From Sporichthyaceae bacterium (GTDB lineage: Bacteria > Actinomycetota > Actinomycetes > Sporichthyales > Sporichthyaceae): a stretch of DNA of 64,000 bases. Below, piece by piece: positions 58,662 to 64,000 of the stretch; the first letter of the stretch is position 1; each line of letters starts with the position of its first letter. The stretch spans positions 1 to 64,000 of the forward strand of contig DATASX010000016.1 in assembly GCA_036269075.1 (NCBI GenBank). Direction: 5' to 3'. The translations under genes were made by a program, and so were the position numbers. Under the pieces are notes generated by a model that was given only the letters and a program-made list of their open reading frames with translations, made no database searches and was not told the DNA's origin.

Positions 58662-61600
58662 GTGTCACCCAGCAGCGAATCCAATCCGATGACCGGGTTC
58701 GGGCCCAACGAGTGGCTCGTCGACGAGATCTACCAGTCCTACCTCCAGGACCCGAACTCGGTGGACCACGCCTGGTGGGACTTCTTCGCCGACTACCAGC
58801 CCGGCACCGACGGGGCGGCTCGATCCGCGACGCGTTCGTCCGGCCCGCCGCCGACCGCCGCCCCGCCGCCCGCGGCTGCTGCCCCCACGCCGGCCCCGGT
58901 GGCCGAGGCGAAGAAACAGCCGGCCGTGCCCAGCCCGGCCGGCGACGCCGACGTGAAGACCCTGCGCGGCCCGGCCGCCCGCGTCGTCACCAACATGGAG
59001 GCCAGCCTCGCGGTCCCCACCGCGACCTCGGTCCGCTCCGTGCCCGGGAAGCTGCTGATCGACAACCGCATCGTGATCAACAACCACCTGCGCCGGTCCC
59101 GTGGCGGCAAGGTCTCCTTCACCCACGTGATCGGCTTCGCGTTGGTGCGCGCGATCGCCGCCGTCCCGGCGATCAACGCCGGCTTCGCCGTCGTGGACGG
59201 CAAGCCCGCGCTGGCCCAGCCGGCCCACGTGAACCTCGGCCTCGCCATCGACGTGGAGAAGCCCGACGGCTCCCGCAGCCTGCTGGTCCCCTCGATCAAG
59301 AAGGCCGAGACCCTCGACTTCGGCGCGTTCTGGCAGGCCTACGAGGACATCGTCCGCCGCGCCCGCAACAACAAACTGACCCCGGACGACTTCGCGGGCA
59401 CGACGATCAGCATCACCAACCCCGGCACTATCGGCACCGTCCACTCGGTGCCGCGCCTGATGGTCGGGCAGGGCGCGATCATCGGCGTCGGCGCGATGGA
59501 GTACCCGGCCGAGTACCAGGGCGCCTCGCCGGAGACGTTGGCCACGATGGCCGTCAGCAAGACCATGACGCTGACCTCCACCTACGACCACCGGGTCATC
59601 CAGGGCGCGCAGAGCGGCGAGTTCCTGCGCCGCATGCACGAACTCCTGCTCGGCGCCGACGGCTTCTACGACGAGGTGTTCCGTAGCCTGCGGATCCCGT
59701 ACGAGCCGATCCGCTGGGAGACCGACATCTCGGCCGGCCACGAGACCCAGGTCTCCAAGCCGGCCCGGGTGCACGAACTGATCCACGCCTACCGCACCCG
59801 CGGCCACCTGATGGCCGACACCGACCCGCTGGAGTACCGGCAGCGCTCGCACCCGGACCTGGACATCGTCACCCACGGCCTCACGCTGTGGGACCTCGAC
59901 CGGGAGTTCGCGCCCGGCCCGACGTTCGGCACCGGGCTGATGAAGCTGCGCGAGATCCTCGGGGTGCTGCGCGACTCGTACTGCCGCACGATCGGCATCG
60001 AGTACATGCACATGCAGAACCCGGCCGAGCGTGCCTGGATCCAGCAGCGGGTCGAGCGCGGCCAGGAGCGGTTGCCCCGCGAGGACCAACTGCGGGTGCT
60101 GCGCAAGCTGAATGAGGCCGAGGCCTTCGAGACCTTCTTGCAGACCAAGTACGTCGGCCAGAAGCGGTTCTCGCTCGAGGGCGGCGAGGCCGTGATCGCG
60201 CTGGTGGACGCGATCCTGACCGCGGCGGCCCAGGAGGACCTCGACGAGGTCGGCATCGGCATGCCGCACCGCGGCCGGCTCAACGTGCTGGCCAACGTGG
60301 TCGGCAAGTCCTACAGCCAGATCTTCCGGGAGTTCGAGGGCAACCTCGACCCGAAGTCGATGCACGGCTCCGGCGACGTCAAGTACCACCTGGGCGCCGA
60401 AGGCATCTACACCGCCCACGACGGGACGCAGGTCCAGGTCTCGCTGGCGGCGAACCCGTCGCACCTGGAGGCCGTGAACCCGGTGCTCGAAGGCATCGTG
60501 CGGGCCAAGCAGGACATCCTCGACCACGGCGAGGCCGGATTCACCGTCCTGCCGGTGCTGATGCACGGCGACGCCGCGTTCGCCGGGCAGGGTGTGGTCG
60601 CCGAGACCCTGGAGCTGTCGCAGCTGCGCGGCTACCGCACCGGCGGCACGATCCACCTCGTGGTGAACAACCAGGTCGGGTTCACCACCGCGCCGACCGC
60701 CAGCCGCTCCAGCCTCTACGCGACCGACGTGGCCCGCACCGTGCAGGCGCCCATCTTCCACGTCAACGGCGACGACCCGGAGGCCTGCGTCCGGGTGGCC
60801 CGGATGGCCTTCGACTACCGCCAGGAGTTCCACAAGGACGTCGTCATCGACATGATCTGCTACCGCCGGCGCGGTCACAACGAGGGCGACGACCCCTCGA
60901 TGACCCAGCCGCTGATGTACGACCTGATCGACGCCAAGCGCTCGGTGCGAAAGCTCTACACCGAGTCGCTGATCGGCCGGGGCGACATCACCTTCGACGA
61001 GGCCGAGGCCGCGCTGAAGGACTACCGCGACGCTCTCGAGCAGGTCTTCGCCGAGACCCGCGGCGCCCAGACCACGCCGACCACGGTGCAGCCCACCTAC
61101 AACGTCGCGACGCCGCCGGCCGGCGTGCACACCGCCATCTCCACCGAGAGCCTCAAGCGGATCGTGGAGAGCCAGCTCTCGCTGCCCGAGGGTTTCGGGG
61201 TCCACCCGCGGGTGGCACCGCTGCTGCAGAAGCGGGCCGCGATGATCGAGACCGGCAACATCGACTGGGGCTTCGGCGAGCTGATCGGGTTCGGCTCCCT
61301 GCTGCTGGAGGGCAAACCGGTCCGACTGGCCGGCCAGGACTCCCGCCGCGGAACCTTCACCCAGCGCCATTCGGTGCTGATCGACCGCAACAACGCGACC
61401 GAGCACGTGCCGTTGGCCAACCTGAGCCCGGAGCAGGGCACCTTCTACGTCTACGACTCGCTGCTGTCGGAGTACGCCGCGCTGGGTTTCGAGTACGGCT
61501 ACTCGGTGGCCCGGCCCGACGCCCTGGTGTGCTGGGAGGCCCAGTTCGGCGACTTCGTCAACGGGGCGCAGTCGATCATCGACGAGTTCATCTCCTCCGG

Positions 61601-62279
61601 CGAGCAGAAGTGGGGACAACGCTCCGGCGTGGTGCTGCTGCTGCCGCACGGCTTGGAGGGCCAGGGACCTGATCACTCGTCAGGTCGACCGGAGCGGTTC
61701 CTGCAGCTGTGCGCGCAGGACAACATGACCGTCGCGATTCCGACCACCCCGGCCAACCATTTCCACCTGCTGCGTTGGCAGGCGCTGTCGCCGCACCACC
61801 GGCCGCTGGTGGTCTTCACCCCGAAGTCGCTGTTGCGGCACCGCGCGGCGGTCTCCAGCCCGACGGACTTCACCACCGGGCATTTCCGGCCGGTCCTGGA
61901 TGACACTGTCGAGGCGTCTCAGGTGCGCCGGATCGTGTTCTGCACCGGGAAGGTCTACTACGACCTCGTCGCCCACCGGGAGACCACCGAGGCCAACGAC
62001 GTCGCGATCGTGCGGGTCGAGCAGCTGTACCCGCTGCCGGTCCCGGAGATCCACGAGACATTGGCCCGATACCCGCAGACGGCGCAGTTGCGCTGGGTGC
62101 AGGAGGAGCCGGCCAACCAGGGCGCCTGGCCGTTCATCGCGATGAACCTGCCGGCGCACCTGACCGGACGGCCGTTGTCGGTCGTCTCCCGGCCGGCGTC
62201 CTCGGCGCCGGCGGTCGGCTCGCACTCGGTGCACGACTACGAGCAGCAACTGGTGATCGAGCAGACCTTCGCGGACTGA
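58662..62279 (+). CDS. kgd: Multifunctional 2-oxoglutarate dehydrogenase E1/E2 (Kgd, OdhA-type)
   Basis: The GTG 58662 start gives 1,205 residues, the normal length. The short N-terminal segment [18 protein letters not shown] is the E1 oligomer tag. After a Pro/Ala-rich linker comes an E2o-like acyltransferase domain (~115-345) with the catalytic His in [16 protein letters not shown]. The E1o domain begins at ~370 ([23 protein letters not shown]); the ThDP-binding region includes [16 protein letters not shown] and [19 protein letters not shown]. It decarboxylates 2-oxoglutarate and passes the succinyl group on, linking the TCA cycle to glutamate metabolism in actinobacteria. Regulation by the GarA/OdhI FHA protein is known for the family. 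A downstream DUF6104 gene follows after 2 bp. Confidence 0.96.
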   Translation: MSPSSESNPMTGFGPNEWLVDEIYQSYLQDPNSVDHAWWDFFADYQPGTDGAARSATRSSGPPPTAAPPPAAAAPTPAPVAEAKKQPAVPSPAGDADVKTLRGPAARVVTNMEASLAVPTATSVRSVPGKLLIDNRIVINNHLRRSRGGKVSFTHVIGFALVRAIAAVPAINAGFAVVDGKPALAQPAHVNLGLAIDVEKPDGSRSLLVPSIKKAETLDFGAFWQAYEDIVRRARNNKLTPDDFAGTTISITNPGTIGTVHSVPRLMVGQGAIIGVGAMEYPAEYQGASPETLATMAVSKTMTLTSTYDHRVIQGAQSGEFLRRMHELLLGADGFYDEVFRSLRIPYEPIRWETDISAGHETQVSKPARVHELIHAYRTRGHLMADTDPLEYRQRSHPDLDIVTHGLTLWDLDREFAPGPTFGTGLMKLREILGVLRDSYCRTIGIEYMHMQNPAERAWIQQRVERGQERLPREDQLRVLRKLNEAEAFETFLQTKYVGQKRFSLEGGEAVIALVDAILTAAAQEDLDEVGIGMPHRGRLNVLANVVGKSYSQIFREFEGNLDPKSMHGSGDVKYHLGAEGIYTAHDGTQVQVSLAANPSHLEAVNPVLEGIVRAKQDILDHGEAGFTVLPVLMHGDAAFAGQGVVAETLELSQLRGYRTGGTIHLVVNNQVGFTTAPTASRSSLYATDVARTVQAPIFHVNGDDPEACVRVARMAFDYRQEFHKDVVIDMICYRRRGHNEGDDPSMTQPLMYDLIDAKRSVRKLYTESLIGRGDITFDEAEAALKDYRDALEQVFAETRGAQTTPTTVQPTYNVATPPAGVHTAISTESLKRIVESQLSLPEGFGVHPRVAPLLQKRAAMIETGNIDWGFGELIGFGSLLLEGKPVRLAGQDSRRGTFTQRHSVLIDRNNATEHVPLANLSPEQGTFYVYDSLLSEYAALGFEYGYSVARPDALVCWEAQFGDFVNGAQSIIDEFISSGEQKWGQRSGVVLLLPHGLEGQGPDHSSGRPERFLQLCAQDNMTVAIPTTPANHFHLLRWQALSPHHRPLVVFTPKSLLRHRAAVSSPTDFTTGHFRPVLDDTVEASQVRRIVFCTGKVYYDLVAHRETTEANDVAIVRVEQLYPLPVPEIHETLARYPQTAQLRWVQEEPANQGAWPFIAMNLPAHLTGRPLSVVSRPASSAPAVGSHSVHDYEQQLVIEQTFAD

Positions 62280-62281
62280 CT

Positions 62282-62455
62282 GTGTATTTCACCGACCGCG
62301 GCATCGAGGAACTGCTCGAGCGACGGGGCACGGAGGAGGTCACCCTGGCCTGGCTCGCAGGCCGGCTGACCGAGTTCGTCGACGCGAACCCGGAGTTCGA
62401 GATCGCCGTCGAACGGCTGGCCACCTGGTTGGCCCGCTTGGACGACGAGGACTGA
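62282..62455 (+). CDS. DUF6104 family small protein
   Basis: From GTG 62282, two bases after the kgd stop, it encodes 57 residues: YFTDRGIEELLERRGTEEVTLAWL followed by FVDANPEFEIAVERLATWLARLDDED. This is a full-length match to the short actinobacterial DUF6104 family, which often sits behind kgd. It is acidic and soluble. Its function is unknown; the tight spacing suggests coupled expression with Kgd and perhaps a direct partner role. Confidence 0.9.
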   Translation: MYFTDRGIEELLERRGTEEVTLAWLAGRLTEFVDANPEFEIAVERLATWLARLDDED

Positions 62456-62556
62456 CCCCTCGCTCGGGTGTGGGTGATCTCCCCGACAGCGCAGGCGGCC
62501 TTCTGGTCGTAGGCTCTAGCCCGCCCCCACCTACCGCAGGGACGGACGACGCACCC

Positions 62557-62868
62557 GTGCTGCTCCACCTCACCACCCGCGAGGAGTGGGACAAGGCGCA
62601 GGCCGCCGGCATCTACGAACCGCCGTCGCTGGCCGAGGAAGGCTTCGTCCACCTCTCGGCGCCGAATCAGGTCCTGGCGACCGCCGACCGGCACTTCGCC
62701 GGGGTGCGCGGCCTGGTGATGCTCACCATCGCGGCCGAACGGCTGTCCGCCCCGCTGCGCTACGAGACCGTGACCGATCGCGGCGAGATGTTCCCGCACC
62801 TGTACGGGCCGTTGAACCTCGACGCGGTCACCGCAGTGGTCGACTTCCCGGGCGCGGGCCCCGCCTGA
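62557..62868 (+). CDS. DUF952 domain protein
   Basis: The start GTG 62557 gives 103 residues and skips a Pro-rich extension that the longer frame from 62470 would add. The sequence LLHLTTREEWDKAQAAGIY, GFVHLSAPNQVLATADRHF and GEMFPHLYGPLNLDAVTAVVDF matches the small DUF952 family with its conserved His and HLY-G-L motif. Function is unknown; the fold resembles ADP-ribosyltransferase-like proteins, but no activity has to follow. It ends inside the palindrome 62862-62882. Confidence 0.85.
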   Translation: MLLHLTTREEWDKAQAAGIYEPPSLAEEGFVHLSAPNQVLATADRHFAGVRGLVMLTIAAERLSAPLRYETVTDRGEMFPHLYGPLNLDAVTAVVDFPGAGPA

Positions 62869-62882
62869 CGCCGCGTCAGGCG
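62862..62882. terminator. Palindrome CGCCTGACG-CCG-CGTCAGGCG with a stop codon on each strand
   Basis: A perfect 9-bp stem with a 3-base loop between convergent genes. Its left arm holds the TGA that ends the DUF952 gene, and its right arm holds, on the other strand, the TGA that ends the rRNA methyltransferase gene. It likely serves as both translation stop and bidirectional terminator. Confidence 0.75.
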
Positions 62883-63712
62883 CGCCGATAGGTCCGCACA
62901 CTCGCCTCGACGCTGACCGCGCTGACCTCCGGCAACTGCGCCACCCGCGCGGCCAACTCGTCCGCGCCGATGTGCCAGGCGTTCGGACCCATCGCGACAG
63001 CGGCACGGACCTGATCCCGGGTCAGCTGCATCCGGTGGCCGACGTGGTGTTCGTCGACAGCCTGGAACCAAGGGTGCAGGCTCACCGCCAACCGGTCCGC
63101 CTTCGCCGCGTCGACCCCGATCAGGCCGAGACCGACGACCAGCTCACGCAGGTGCCCAGGCCCGGGCACGACCACGACCAGCCGGCCGTCGCGGCGCAGC
63201 ACCCGGGCGTACTCCGAGCCGTTTCGGGGCGCGAACACGTTCAGGACCACACCGGCGGCCTCATCGCGCACCGGCAACGGCTCCCGCAGGTCCCAGCCGA
63301 GGGCCGTGGCCCGCGGGTGGACCCGGGCTGCCCGCCGCAGCGCGGCCGCCGAGGAGTCCAGCGCCAGGCCCAGCGCCCCCGGGACGGCGTCCAGCACCGC
63401 GCCCAGGTAGTGACCCGGCCCGGAACCGACGTCCAGCACCAGGCCACCGGGCCACCCGGCTGCCGCCGCGGACACGATTTCAGCAACCAGCGGCGCGAAG
63501 TGACCCGCCGTCAGGAAATCCACCCGAGCGGCCACGGCCGCGGCGTCATCGGCGCCCAACGGCCGGCGGCCCAGCCCGGCGAGCAGGTTCACGTACCCCT
63601 GCCGCGCCAGGTCGAAGGTGTGTCCGGCCGAACAACGCAACGCCCCGGGCCCGGCGGTCAAGGAGGCCCGGCAGACCGGGCACACCAAGACCGCCACGAC
63701 CTCGGGGCGCAT
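62876..63712 (-). CDS. rlmA: 23S rRNA (guanine-N1)-methyltransferase, RlmA/TlrB family
   Basis: The 278-residue protein begins with a zinc ribbon, VCPVCRASL and RCSAGHTFDLARQGYVNLL (three Cys and a His), typical of RlmA. The SAM-binding core is LVLDVGSGPGHYLGAVLDAV, followed by ALDSSAAALRRAAR and VLNVFAPRNGSEYARVLR. It methylates N1 of a guanine in helix 35 of 23S rRNA (G745 in the RlmAI group, G748 in RlmAII, the latter giving tylosin tolerance). Which base is used cannot be told here. It is transcribed after the dehydrogenase gene, 10 bp away. Confidence 0.88.
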   Translation of the reverse strand: MRPEVVAVLVCPVCRASLTAGPGALRCSAGHTFDLARQGYVNLLAGLGRRPLGADDAAAVAARVDFLTAGHFAPLVAEIVSAAAAGWPGGLVLDVGSGPGHYLGAVLDAVPGALGLALDSSAAALRRAARVHPRATALGWDLREPLPVRDEAAGVVLNVFAPRNGSEYARVLRRDGRLVVVVPGPGHLRELVVGLGLIGVDAAKADRLAVSLHPWFQAVDEHHVGHRMQLTRDQVRAAVAMGPNAWHIGADELAARVAQLPEVSAVSVEASVRTYRRA

Positions 63713-63722
63713 CCGCAGGAAA

Positions 63723-64000
63723 CTAGTTGGCGAAGACGATCTTGCCGAACACGTTGCCGGACTCCATCTTCGCGAAGCCCTCGCGGGCCTCGCGCAGCGG
63801 AATCTCCGAGTCGATCAGCGGCCGCAGCCCGGTCGTCGCGAGGAACTGCGCCAGCTTCTCCAACTCGTCGCGCGTGCCCATGGTCGAGCCGACGACGGAG
63901 AGCTGGAGGAAGAACAGCCGAGTCAGTTCGGCCGGCGGGGCGTTGCCGCTGGTGGCACCTGAGATCACGATTCGGCCGCCGGGCTTCAGCGACTTCATCG
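63723..64000 (-). CDS. Zinc-binding-type (MDR) alcohol/quinone dehydrogenase, N-terminal part cut by window edge
   Basis: Only the last ~92 residues are visible. SLKPGGRIVISGATSGNAPPAEL ends the Rossmann fold, FFLQLSVVGSTMGTRDELEKLAQFL follows, and the end reads IPLREAREGFAKMESGNVFGKIVFAN. This is the usual C-terminus of medium-chain zinc-type or quinone-type dehydrogenases. The ATG at 63998 is internal; the gene continues past position 64000. The substrate cannot be judged from this part. Confidence 0.85.
   Translation of the reverse strand, partial: MKSLKPGGRIVISGATSGNAPPAELTRLFFLQLSVVGSTMGTRDELEKLAQFLATTGLRPLIDSEIPLREAREGFAKMESGNVFGKIVFAN

Noticed and set aside
58665-61676. Minus-strand 1003-residue ORF opposite kgd
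   Set aside because: Kgd domains cover the whole region on the plus strand; the opposite frame is a GC-rich shadow.
61671-61689. Palindrome ACCTGA…TCAGGT inside kgd
   Set aside because: It lies in conserved coding sequence, the loop is 7 bases and the arms only 6, so chance is sufficient.

Overview
The window is very GC-rich DNA from an actinomycete (phylum Actinomycetota). The main pointers are a fused multifunctional 2-oxoglutarate decarboxylase/dehydrogenase (kgd), a complete yrbE-mce operon, an imuA-imuB-dnaE2 mutasome under actinobacterial LexA boxes, a DUF6104 protein behind kgd, and many GTG/TTG starts with ATGA or GTGA gene overlaps. I cannot name the genus from the sequence alone.

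Positions 1 to about 12,000 are accessory DNA. A MobF/TrwC relaxase-helicase runs off the left edge. It is followed by decayed genes: a branched-chain amino acid binding protein and permease, a Rieske fragment, a truncated tetR, a broken DDE transposase and a frameshifted pRiA4b ORF-3-like gene. A secreted beta-propeller-like protein, an intact Fic protein and an intact tyrosine recombinase sit among them. The recombinase lies beside a 23-bp copy of a tRNA 3' end (11081-11103), which reads as the right attachment site of an integrated mobile element extending leftward. Just outside it are relics of a toxin-antitoxin pair and of a second recombinase, so this place has probably been invaded more than once.

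From 12.1 kb the genes are mostly intact. They are: a 1,312-residue SpoIIE-type phosphatase with a tandemly amplified GAF array; a nitronate monooxygenase and a PrmC-like methyltransferase; a pirin, an MFS carrier and a four-helix Cys-rich (copper) protein in one coupled operon; an unknown 539-residue protein; and the SOS mutagenesis cassette dnaE2-imuB-imuA with two perfect LexA boxes. From 28.4 to 34.5 kb lies an unassigned cluster with a CitE-like lyase, an unknown protein, two different fumarase-superfamily C-N lyases and a PLP enzyme. serS, the fadA/fadB beta-oxidation pair, an enoyl-CoA hydratase, a secreted lipase and an acyl-ACP desaturase follow. The complete mce operon (yrbEA-yrbEB-mceA-F plus an Mce-associated protein) occupies 44.0-53.3 kb on the minus strand, divergent from an acyl-CoA synthetase and an FAD oxidoreductase. 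Together these genes suggest lipid or sterol uptake and turnover. The right end carries a PiT phosphate transporter, kgd, two small conserved proteins, an rRNA methyltransferase and a truncated zinc-type dehydrogenase.

The most unusual signal is a repeat family that cuts across these regions. Short ORFs of exactly 81 bp (one is 162 bp) sit between operon genes. They share a start such as ATGAGCGAGCTTGCGAGCGA or ATGAACGAGCGCAGCGAGCG, and their start and stop codons overlap the neighbouring stop and start codons as ATGA or GTGA. Copies are at 18832-18912, 40011-40172, 44632-44712, 47045-47125 and, in tandem, 50191-50348, with a frame-broken copy at 22326-22406. The layout matches the mycobacterial interspersed repetitive units (MIRUs).
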